This document shows, in pieces, positions 25,079 to 32,507 of a stretch of 64,000 nt of DNA. Under the pieces are notes generated by a model that saw only the letters and a list, made by a program, of their open reading frames with translations, did not search any database and was not told the origin of the DNA. The position numbers were made by a program, and so were the translations under genes. Source of the DNA: JBMNCQ01 sp049366715 (GTDB lineage Bacteria > Bacillota > Peptococcia > Peptococcales > BICA1-8); the NCBI GenBank assembly GCA_049366715.1, contig JBMNCQ010000054.1:193473-257472 (forward strand), read 5' to 3'. Every line of letters starts with the position of its first letter. Within the stretch, counting starts at the first letter, position 1.

Positions 25079-25813
25079 CTACCATGTTTCGTTAGGCTTT
25101 AGTGTATAGTTACCACTACCATCACATTCTATGGTAGGTCTTGGTTTATCTGTATAACTAAATCCGGTCCATTTATATTTGAATTTACCTTTTGCCCAAA
25201 TTTCTGCCTCAGAACCATCTAAAGCAGTGACTTCACCTCCATCATCACGATCAGTAACTGAAGTTATATATTTACTCCTTGTGTCAGAAGATGCCCAAGA
25301 AAGAGGAGAGACAATATTCACATCAGGGTCAAACATGAAGTTCCCAGTAATAGTTAAGTCATAAATAAAATCAGACCATACAAATTGTGCCCATATACAA
25401 GTAAGTGTTTGAGTTGTTTCTGTTGCATTTATACCAACTTGTGGAACGACTTTTTCTATAATCTGTACAGTTGTTCTACCATCATTATAAAAAGTAATAA
25501 ATAAGTTATTGGATATTTTAACAGTATTTTTAGTTATTGATTCTTCTTTTATTTTCATTGAATAAGAGCTTAATATGTTAGGGTTAGGATTCAAGTTCCT
25601 TAATAAACTATTAGCATAATAGGACTTTATACTTTCAATAATATCTTTGGAATCCATTTGGTTAAGTGACTGCTTATGTAAATAATTAACTAAATTTCGA
25701 TTAGTTTCTGTTAAAATGTTGCTAGGTTCAATTTTCGTCGAAGCAAAAGCCCCCCCGGAGAATACAGACATAACAAACAAAACAATTAATGTCAAACAGA
25801 TTGATTTTTTCAC
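25079..25813 (-). CDS. Secreted protein of unknown function
   Basis: A 244-residue protein with a typical signal peptide (KKSICLTLIVLFVMSVFSGG then AFA, cleavage near residue 25). The mature part has no catalytic motif I know. It contains ITFYNDGRTTVQIIEKVVPQ, a QTLTCIWAQFVWSDFIYDLT strand and a C-terminal region with RDDGGEVTALDGSEAEIWAK then WTGFSYTDKPRPTIECDGSG. The beta-rich composition and lack of Cys pairs fit an extracellular structural or bacteriocin-like protein, but this is guesswork. GTG start with GAGGAGG upstream. A decayed relative of its C-terminal part is at 18838-19095. Confidence 0.75.
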   Translation of the reverse strand: MKKSICLTLIVLFVMSVFSGGAFASTKIEPSNILTETNRNLVNYLHKQSLNQMDSKDIIESIKSYYANSLLRNLNPNPNILSSYSMKIKEESITKNTVKISNNLFITFYNDGRTTVQIIEKVVPQVGINATETTQTLTCIWAQFVWSDFIYDLTITGNFMFDPDVNIVSPLSWASSDTRSKYITSVTDRDDGGEVTALDGSEAEIWAKGKFKYKWTGFSYTDKPRPTIECDGSGNYTLKPNETW

Positions 25814-26018
25814 TTTATTTCCTCCTCGTTATATTACATCTATTTTTTTAAATATATTAATTGGCTCTATTTATCGAATTTGATATGTGTTCAGCATTTT
25901 CATTTTATCTTAGAAGATAAGTTTTTGTCGTAAATTTTTCTACTCCTAATGATCCCTCCTTTCTAAAAAACTCAATAATACTTATTTTGAGAGGCCCCTC
26001 AAAAACTATTATGTTAAT

Positions 26019-26047
26019 TACACCTTATCTAATCAAAATATGCTTGT
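26019..26047 (+). repeat. 29-bp element, copy B (exact match at 30049)
   Basis: A 29-base stretch beginning TACACCTTATCTAATC and ending TATGCTTGT is identical to 30049-30077. A degenerate form is at about 19862-19880. Copies A and B continue into similar DNA (GTCTATAGATTTTCCTATT) upstream of agr-type genes, while copy C diverges at once. The rest of 25814-26217 is A/T-rich, without a gene. Confidence 0.8.
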
Positions 26048-26265
26048 CTATAGATTTTCCTATTTAACCCATATTCGTGTCTATTTAAGCCAAAAATAAG
26101 CTTATTTAACCAGGCTATTTTTATGAGCTGTATTAAAAAATATAATATCGTAGTAATTTTGTAAATGAACATAAAGTCTGGGGAAAGAAATAAAAAATAG
26201 AAGACAGCTATTATGGGTTTATTAGATCAGAAAAAGATGCTGATTGGCTAAATAGGTGCTATTTT

Positions 26266-26299
26266 GTACTAAATAGACCGGAATACGTACTAAATAGAC
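26266..26299 (+). promoter_or_regulatory. Direct-repeat operator candidate upstream of agrD (copy 2)
   Basis: Identical to 22089-22122: two GTACTAAATAGAC sites 21 bp apart, here only about 50 bp downstream of the promoter-like region because agrC and agrB are missing. Confidence 0.6.
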
Positions 26300-26487
26300 A
26301 AAACAGGGGGAATTTTTGAGGAAATAGCGAAGACTATTTAATGTCATAGGCGATTACAAAATATCGGTAATGGCTAAAGTCGCTGGCGACAATTAAGTAC
26401 TAGTCAAAAAGTTAAATAATGAGGAAATAGCAGGAGATTTCAGATCTGCGATCGTCTATGAAGTATTTAGGGAAGGGGGTAGGTAGG

Positions 26488-26622
26488 ATGCGATATATAA
26501 CCAAATTTGCTTCTTTTTTGGCCGGTCTGGCGGTACTGGTAGCCGGCATAGGAATAGGCCCTAATAGTGTATGGTTTTGTTACGAACCGGATATTCCCCG
26601 GAGTCTGAAAGATAAGGATTGA
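26488..26622 (+). CDS. agrD: AgrD-type cyclic peptide precursor (copy 2)
   Basis: Identical to the precursor at 22311-22445 (44 residues, predicted ring Ser-Val-Trp-Phe-Cys, charged DIPRSLKD tail). No agrB accompanies it, so its product would have to be processed by the AgrB of copy 1. A second copy would raise precursor dosage without changing the signal. Confidence 0.88.
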   Translation: MRYITKFASFLAGLAVLVAGIGIGPNSVWFCYEPDIPRSLKDKD

Positions 26623-26627
26623 GTCGT

Positions 26628-27353
26628 ATGGTTAATATTTTACTTTTAGAAGATGAAGCATATACCAGAAAGTTTTTTAAACAGCTATTGCTGAATAATC
26701 CTTTAATAGCCAATGTCTATGATACGTCCAGTTGCCGGGAAGCTGTTAAACTGGCGGAGAAGCATAAGCCAGAAATTGCGATGTTGGATATTGAACTGGG
26801 GGCAGCAGAGGCTATGAATGGATTGGAAGTGGCTAAAATCATCACTAGTCTTTTACCGGAGACAATCTTTGTTTTTGTTACGGGTTATACTAAGTACGCC
26901 ATTGACTCCTTTGCTGTTCACCCTTTTGACTATATTGTAAAGCCGGTTAATAAAGAGCGCATTTCTGAGGTTATCGTTAAAATTGTCAACCGGTTGAATA
27001 ATTCTGTTACCTCACAAAAGGAAAATAAGCTGACTTTAAAAAATAAGGAGGAGACGTATTTTGTTAAACCTGGGGATGTTATCTTTATTGAAAGGAACTC
27101 CAGGGATACCCTTGTTCATACAAAATATGGTATATATATTGTCAGTGAAAACCTGAATAATTTGGAAAAGATTCTGGGAGATAACTTTTTACGGGTGCAT
27201 CAGTCCTTTTTAATAAATTTGGAAAAAATCAAAATGATCAAAAGTCTCGGTAACAGATCTTTTGATATTGAATTTTTGGAATATAATAAAAATGCATCCA
27301 TGAGTAGATATAAATTTGAAGAGTTTAAAGAAAAATTCGCTCCGTTACTGTAG
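26628..27353 (+). CDS. LytTR response regulator, AgrA-like (copy 2)
   Basis: Identical in every residue to the regulator at 22451-23176: receiver domain with Asp in AMLDIELG and a C-terminal LytTR domain. It has no kinase beside it and can only be served by the single AgrC at 20610. Perfect identity shows that the duplication is recent or is kept uniform by gene conversion. TTG 26619 is an alternative start. Confidence 0.93.
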   Translation: MVNILLLEDEAYTRKFFKQLLLNNPLIANVYDTSSCREAVKLAEKHKPEIAMLDIELGAAEAMNGLEVAKIITSLLPETIFVFVTGYTKYAIDSFAVHPFDYIVKPVNKERISEVIVKIVNRLNNSVTSQKENKLTLKNKEETYFVKPGDVIFIERNSRDTLVHTKYGIYIVSENLNNLEKILGDNFLRVHQSFLINLEKIKMIKSLGNRSFDIEFLEYNKNASMSRYKFEEFKEKFAPLL

Positions 27354-27362
27354 GCGAATTTG

Positions 27363-27774
27363 GCTTTTTAAATAGAAAAAATTAAATAAAGTAGCGTGTT
27401 TATGTATTATTGTTTTACCGTTCGGGTTAATTATTCGGCTGTTTTTTAAATTTAAAATGATTGATGTCAATAACTTTTAAAAAAGTCACCCCAAAGACAC
27501 GTTAATTATCGTGAGAAATGTCACCCTAGAATAAAATGGCGGCAATTAGAAGTCAAGCGAAAAGCGTCTTGACTTCTAATTGCCGCCATGCTGAAAAAAA
27601 GGCCGCGGAATGATGCGAAGAAGTAAGTTGCTGGATAATACATCCTCGGGTCAAGCAATTGTAGCATGGCGGACGGCTAAAGATTACCTTGGGAATCAAA
27701 CAAAAAAGTAAGCTGTCTAACTTGTCGGCGGTAAACGCCAAAGGAAAATTTTCTTTAGTATTTTAAGAATTGCT
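27363..27774. mobile_element. Insertion-sequence remnant with 22-bp palindrome
   Basis: At 27536-27589 a perfect 22-bp inverted repeat (arms starting ATGGCGGCAATTAGAAGTCA, loop CGAAAAGCGT) is present. Just left of it, GTCACC motifs occur at 27484 and 27520, and AAAAGTGACC lies at about 27788, which looks like scattered terminal-repeat motifs of an element. The DNA has no intact transposase. Together with the ATPase remnant next to it, this is best read as a decayed transposon. Confidence 0.5.
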
Positions 27775-28355
27775 ATGTCGTGATCCTCAAAAGTGACCTT
27801 TTTGATGAGTTGGTGTCAAGTAAAGAATGGGTAGCAATCTTGTTAATCAATCTGGGTCAGCCACGGGATAACGAGGTAATGATGTATCGCAGAGTCGCTA
27901 AAGATAGTGTGATTAGCCCCGACTAGCTGCATGTGGTGGGTAATGTAGCGGGTCACTTCATCCTTAGTTAGGCTCAAGCTTGTAGTGCATCATAATGCGT
28001 TGAGAAAGGGGCTGGTTATGGTTAAGAGAAAGTCTGTCCAAAAGATGAGGTAAACCTGCAACTATAAGGATAATATGAAGTTAAAAAGAATACTAAGGTC
28101 ATTTAAAAGGGTTCTTAGCCATCTGTATCTCATCCAAGATAAATACAGGAGTAAGCTTTCTTTTCTTAAAATAAACCTTAATAGCTTGTTGAATTTGGTG
28201 AAACAACTCAACCTTACAAGCCGTAGGATCTTCCCCTGATCCTATGGCTGATCCACCACGGTAACGTCCATTACGGTACCGATAGACAGGGATATATACT
28301 GGCTGATTTTGCAAAAATTCTTTCTTTTCGGGAGAAAGATAATGAGCAAGGGGTC
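27775..28355 (-). pseudogene. Decayed AAA+ ATPase of a transposon (ExeA/TniB-like)
   Basis: Minus-strand remnants of a transposition ATPase. From the 5' side: AHYLSPEKKEFLQNQPVYIP, then KVELFHQIQQAIKVYFKKRK followed by LTPVFILDEIQMAKNPF (the Walker B/sensor region, ILDEIQ), later LSLTKDEVTRYITHHMQLVG and ANHTIFSDSAI (the C-terminal helical region of this ATPase family). The frames do not join and there are internal stops. The Walker A segment is not visible. Such ATPases accompany a DDE transposase; none remains here. Confidence 0.65.
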
Positions 28356-28365
28356 AATTTAAGCA

Positions 28366-28797
28366 CTAACGTTCTTTGTTGGTGTGTTTTTTTTCAAAAT
28401 CACTAGGTTGCTCCGTCTCTTTATTTTTTTCAATACAGCTAATCAATGTATAACCTAAATAAACGCCATTTAACATATAAAAAATGTCACCATGAGTTCG
28501 TAAGACTATCATTTCAACATAATAATAAAACTTAAATAATTCAGATAAGGATGAAAAATATATAAATGGATGTATTAATAATATAATTGAAAAAAAAGAT
28601 TTCCTAAGTAACTTTAACCAGTGTATATTCCAAGAACCATTATATTTTGGGAATTTCCTTAATATACCAGGCACTCCCAAATACATTCCTAGCATTACAG
28701 AAAACAATGCAAAGTATAGATAGAAATAATCAAAAAAATTCATATTAATATATTTTAAAAGCTTAAGACCAAAGAATAATACTAAAAGGAATATCAT
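28366..28797 (-). CDS. Small membrane protein of unknown function
   Basis: A 143-residue hydrophobic protein with about four membrane segments (around 1-13, 24-44, 65-85 and 108-124) and a charged tail (KNKETEQPSDFEKKHTNKER). No family recognised. The ATG at 28797 has only a weak ribosome binding site. The reading frame continues upstream (IKYRKYFEEITYN) to just after AAGGGAGTGAG without a standard start codon, so the true start is uncertain or lost. Strong A/T bias. Confidence 0.5.
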   Translation of the reverse strand: MIFLLVLFFGLKLLKYINMNFFDYFYLYFALFSVMLGMYLGVPGILRKFPKYNGSWNIHWLKLLRKSFFSIILLIHPFIYFSSLSELFKFYYYVEMIVLRTHGDIFYMLNGVYLGYTLISCIEKNKETEQPSDFEKKHTNKER

Positions 28798-29189
28798 ATT
28801 ATATGTAATTTCTTCAAAATATTTTCTATATTTAATAAAAACTCACTCCCTTTCACTTAATGTAGGCTTGGAAGATTATTTATGCCTAGAGAATCCTTAT
28901 CGATTATAAAATCGAGAATACAGATGACGCAGTAAAAAACGCTGGTTTTGGCAGGCAACGCTGTGAATCAGCACTTGGATGCACAGGCTGCAGCTATGAA
29001 GATTTCTATTCTTTCGAATATTAGGCTTTTAGTTTTAAAAAATTCTTAGAAATACTGGCTTTTTTCCCATTGCTTTTTTGCAAAGAAGAATGAATAAAGC
29101 AAGTAGGAGGCGGTGGCTAATCGCCAGCCTCCTCCACCATGCATACGGTTTAAGTACACACATATTATTAACCTAATCCATTTGTGAAA
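28798..29189. other. 392-bp gap; hairpin at 29105-29133
   Basis: AGGAGGC pairs with GCCTCCT, with TGGC/GCCA inside, forming a G+C-rich hairpin without a T-tract at the 3' side of the secreted-protein gene on the minus strand. I see no gene in the gap. Confidence 0.45.
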
Positions 29190-29995
29190 TTAAAGTCCCA
29201 CTGAGAGCCCCCCCCTATACAATTTTATCATAGATTGACCGTACATACTAAAACTAGTGGTGCTAGGTACTACATACTCATCACTATATGTATACAGTGT
29301 ATAGGTAACTCCGATAGATGGAATACCACTTGAAGGCACCATTTCTTGGTTTCCAAGTGTACCCTGTCCAACTTTTACACCCGAGCTATTATACCATGTA
29401 CCATGTTTATTCCAGCCTATATAAGAATTATCCCATGTTATACTAGAATCTAATTTATCCCATTTAGAAGTAATTTTTGTAAAATTATAGGCTGTTTCTA
29501 TACCTACAGAAATCGTATTATAATAGATAGTATTTCTAACTTTAGCTGTTTTGTCTGGTCCATCATCATCATAGCTTTCGTTAGGATCTTCTAATCCCAA
29601 AGTGCCTATTTCAGACATTACTCCTCCTTCGCTTTCATCAACTAAAGACACAAAGCTTATAACATCTTGTTTGTAAGTAGTGGTTATAATCTTCTTACCT
29701 TCTTTGTTTATATATTCTTTTTCTTTTAACTTTTGAACGGTTACAAAAGTCTTAACATTTTTCTCTGTGAAATCCTTGCCATCTTTAGTCAACTTAGCTT
29801 TCTGTATTGGAACTGTAGGCCCTTCAATAACACCTTTTTTTGCTCTCTTAATAAGCTCTTTCTGGTCTGTTATCTCTTTTGCCTCAAAAGTAATTTTGCT
29901 ATTAGCCGCTTCTAATTTTTCTTTAGCGAAACCAGCACTTGTAACTAACACAGAGAGCATAAAAACCATTAACATAATCAAAGTATTTTTTTCAT
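29190..29995 (-). pseudogene. Secreted protein of unknown function with two homopolymer frameshifts
   Basis: About 265 codons. A signal peptide (MLMVFMLSVLVTSAGFA) leads into a Lys-rich region and a beta-rich C-terminal half (WDNSYIGWNKHGTWYNSSGV). The best ribosome binding site (TAGGAGG) belongs to ATG 29995, but that frame meets a stop after five codons; eight A's instead of seven at 29986-29992 would fuse it to the main frame (MKKNTLIML...). At the 3' end a G8 tract (29208-29215) throws the frame into SVGL-stop; seven G's would give GGSQWDFNFTNGLG-stop. TTG 29981 allows the main frame to be read without the first fix, but its spacing from TAGGAGG is 21 nt. No known family. Confidence 0.6.
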
Positions 29996-30048
29996 TATTT
30001 TACCTCCTATAATTTGATTTTTAATAAATTAGCCTCTCTTTGTGTGAC

Positions 30049-30077
30049 TACACCTTATCTAATCAAAATATGCTTGT
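30049..30077 (+). repeat. 29-bp element, copy C
   Basis: Exact match to 26019-26047. Downstream DNA differs at once. It lies at the left side of the exopolysaccharide cluster, so the element may mark a recombination junction or a shared promoter region. Confidence 0.8.
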
Positions 30078-30289
30078 GGATGCTTATTTTTAAATGGGGA
30101 GGAATTATCCAGAAGTGTAACTTGACAATATTCCCCGTCATCTTGTCACGCCCCTGTTACATGGTTGCTATGAAAGTATTGAAAAAGAAAAAAGAATCAT
30201 CTATACTTATATTTGTAATAAATTTGCATCATTTGATAGATTATATTCTGGTTTTACAAGTGAAGACAGATGGTCGGTAACCAGAACTT

Positions 30290-30326
30290 AAAAGCCCTTA
30301 TCTGGAATAATAGGGGCTTTTATTTT
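30290..30326 (+). terminator. Hairpin with T-tract in leader of the polysaccharide cluster
   Basis: AAAAGCCC pairs with GGGCTTTT, followed by ATTTT, about 45 bp ahead of the first gene. Upstream is ACCAGAAC...TCTGG that could pair alternatively. It may be an attenuator controlling the cluster or the end of a short leader RNA. I do not recognise a known riboswitch in 30078-30371. Confidence 0.55.
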
Positions 30327-30371
30327 CCGGGAAAGCACGAGACCCTACGGGATCACACGATTTATCAAGGA

Positions 30372-31976
30372 GTGAGTACAATTCGCAAACGGGTTTCCGC
30401 ATTTTTACTGGTGTGTTTTATCACCGTCAGTTTTTTTTTAACAGGTTGTTCCAGGCAGCTAACAGCCAACACGACGGTGAGTGCGCAGGATAGAACTGTG
30501 TCCGCTATTGTGAATGGATTATCTTCCTCTGCCCCTATTCCGGTGTATGGAAAAGTAACGGTCTATAATAGAGCGGTTTCTTTGGTGTTTGAAGGATCTG
30601 AGGATGAGGATGTTATGATGGAATTGGCGGACCTTTTGCAGGAACGGGGCGTTGATGCTGTAATGTTCCTTTCGGGAGCCGAAGCGATGGAGCATCCGGC
30701 TGTTGTGAGATACGTCGCAGACGCGGGTGTTGAAATTGGAAATTATACCCTTTCTGCTGAGAAAAGCATGCAGGAGAACAAAGCAACGAAGAATGCACGG
30801 CAGTTTTATCTTACCCAGCAAGCAATCTTTACAGCGGGTATGATAACGCCTTCTTATCTTCGTTGCAATGGGACTGAGTACAGTGAGGAGATTTTAAAGC
30901 TTGCGGGGTTAGCCGGTTTAAAAGCTGCGGTGGAGCCGAGCGTCTATCTCAATCACCGTAGTTTTGCAAATGAGGAACAGGCTAAAAATTATGTACGCAG
31001 CATTTCCCGCGGTTCAATTGTCTCAATTAAGCTCGGACAGGAGCTTGATGAGACGGAAATCAATACTAAGCCTGCCCAAGAGGCGGAACCTGCAGATGAT
31101 CTGAAACCTACTGTGGAAGAGGAGATCTCCTCCGAGTCCGTGCAAAATGATGTGGATATTGTTGATTTGACTCATTGGGTATTGGATGCTATGGAGCTTG
31201 AAAATCTTGAGGTTGTTCCGCTGCAAAATCTTCAGGATGCTGCGGCGCAAGGACTTCCGGAGCAGGAAGTTTCGCAGGAACTTTTGGAAAAGCTGGATGT
31301 AAGCCTTTATCCCAACCTGACTACAAAAGAGCCCTTTGGGCTTCAGGAGTCGGCGGGAGTGCCGGGTTCGTATTTTGACAAAACGGTGTTTGTCGGTGAT
31401 TCTATTATGGCAGGCATCCAGAACTACGTGGAAAATCAAAGAAAAAAAGATCCGGGTTATTTCGGAACGGCGCAATTTTTGGCGGCGGGAGGGCTCAGCG
31501 TACGCAACGCATTGTGGAAAGTCAGTGATGAGTCGCGTCATCCAAGCTATAAGGGAGAGCGTATGCTCATAGAAGACGCCATTGGCAGGATGGATGTGGA
31601 AAAGGTCTACATTATGCTGGGTATGAACGATATTTTGCTCAGTGACGTTGATACTTATCTCGCAAACTATCAGACGCTCATTCAACTGATTTTAGAGCAG
31701 TCTCCCAATGTTAAAATTTACGTGATGTCTATTACACCCGGTACCGCTAAGGAGGGACTCCGTCCTTCCAACCGGCAAATTTTTGAGTACACTTTGGCCC
31801 TTGTGGGCTTTTGTGCCAGGTATGGATATGAATATGTCGACGTTTCGTCTGCCATCCGCTTGGGAGATGGGTCTCTCCCCTTGGAAATGTGTTCCGATCC
31901 GGACGGTATGGGTTTTCATTTTACTGAAGAGGCTTGTGCTGTATGGGCCCGATATATATACACCCACACGGTTTAA
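30372..31976 (+). CDS. Lipoprotein with NodB-like and SGNH-hydrolase domains
   Basis: A roughly 534-residue lipoprotein (signal FITVSFFLTGCSRQ). The first half (about 70-230) has the fold pattern of NodB polysaccharide deacetylases, but the metal motifs are gone: TFDDG is replaced by VFEGSED and the HxxxH motif by GNYTLSAE. The second half (about 340-534) is an SGNH/GDSL hydrolase with VFVGDSIMAG, GMNDI and the Asp/His block DGMGFHFTEEA. The SGNH part could add or remove O-acetyl groups on the polymer made by this cluster. The frame is open from 30270; GTG 30372 gives a clean signal peptide, but AAGGAG is almost adjacent to it, so the start is uncertain. Confidence 0.8.
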   Translation: MSTIRKRVSAFLLVCFITVSFFLTGCSRQLTANTTVSAQDRTVSAIVNGLSSSAPIPVYGKVTVYNRAVSLVFEGSEDEDVMMELADLLQERGVDAVMFLSGAEAMEHPAVVRYVADAGVEIGNYTLSAEKSMQENKATKNARQFYLTQQAIFTAGMITPSYLRCNGTEYSEEILKLAGLAGLKAAVEPSVYLNHRSFANEEQAKNYVRSISRGSIVSIKLGQELDETEINTKPAQEAEPADDLKPTVEEEISSESVQNDVDIVDLTHWVLDAMELENLEVVPLQNLQDAAAQGLPEQEVSQELLEKLDVSLYPNLTTKEPFGLQESAGVPGSYFDKTVFVGDSIMAGIQNYVENQRKKDPGYFGTAQFLAAGGLSVRNALWKVSDESRHPSYKGERMLIEDAIGRMDVEKVYIMLGMNDILLSDVDTYLANYQTLIQLILEQSPNVKIYVMSITPGTAKEGLRPSNRQIFEYTLALVGFCARYGYEYVDVSSAIRLGDGSLPLEMCSDPDGMGFHFTEEACAVWARYIYTHTV

Positions 31977-32002
31977 AAGCTGATAATAAAGGGGTGCTTT
32001 TT

Positions 32003-32473
32003 ATGAAGAAAAAAATTATGGTATTTACGGTGCTTATGGCCATGTTGTTCCTTTTTACCGCATGTGGACAAAAGAACGTCCAAGCCAACCTTTTAGATAC
32101 TCTGGCGACGATGGAAGAGAAGCTTACGCTTCCGGACGGCTTGCAGGATATTACGGCATCGGACCTGGAACGGCTTTATGGCATCAGCAGCGAACAATAC
32201 GTCCAGTTTGCAGGTAAAATCAGTACGGTTGGCATTTTAGGTGACGAGATCGTAATGATCGAGGCCGGCGATGAGGATGCTGCTGCATCTGTTAAAGAAA
32301 AGATGGAAGCGCGCTATCAGAGCCGTCTGAATGAAATGGACGGTTACCTACCGGATGAATATTTCAAAATTTCCAACGGCGGTGTTTACCAAAAAGGGAA
32401 CTACGTTGCGTTGCTTGTAAACGAAGAACAAGATGCCCTTGTAGAGATTTTTGAAGGGAGTTTCAACGATTAA
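32003..32473 (+). CDS. DUF4358 lipoprotein
   Basis: A 156-residue lipoprotein with lipobox LFLFTACGQK (Cys near residue 20). The mature part fits DUF4358: LYGISSEQYVQFAGKISTVG, then DEIVMIEAGDEDAAASVKEKMEARYQSRLNEM and a C-terminal GVYQKGNYVALLVNE strand. Genes of this family are often next to MBOAT acyltransferases and DHHW proteins in Bacillota, as here; the function is unknown. ATG 32003 has AAAGGGG upstream. The next gene starts close to or within its 3' end. Confidence 0.85.
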   Translation: MKKKIMVFTVLMAMLFLFTACGQKNVQANLLDTLATMEEKLTLPDGLQDITASDLERLYGISSEQYVQFAGKISTVGILGDEIVMIEAGDEDAAASVKEKMEARYQSRLNEMDGYLPDEYFKISNGGVYQKGNYVALLVNEEQDALVEIFEGSFND

Positions 32474-32507
32474 GCAATCAGTCATAGAAACCACGAAGGA
32501 CACTGAG

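Larger units (their letters stand above)
26218..27362. repeat. Exact 1,145-bp direct repeat, copy 2
   Basis: Same sequence as 22041-23185. Immediately upstream (about 26042-26215) lies DNA resembling the agr promoter region of copy 1, fused directly to the last agrB codons. Copy 2 therefore looks like an agr locus from which the membrane gene, kinase and nearly all of agrB were deleted. Confidence 0.97.

Noticed and set aside
27536..27589. Integron attC site or a small-RNA gene
   Set aside because: The stem is a perfect palindrome without the attC core bulges, and no integrase or promoter is visible. Transposon remnant is more likely because of the adjacent ATPase pieces.
30078..30371. c-di-GMP riboswitch in the leader of the polysaccharide cluster
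   Set aside because: It would fit the PilZ synthase, but I cannot find the class I or II core motifs. A covariance-model search would be needed; I record only a terminator-like hairpin.
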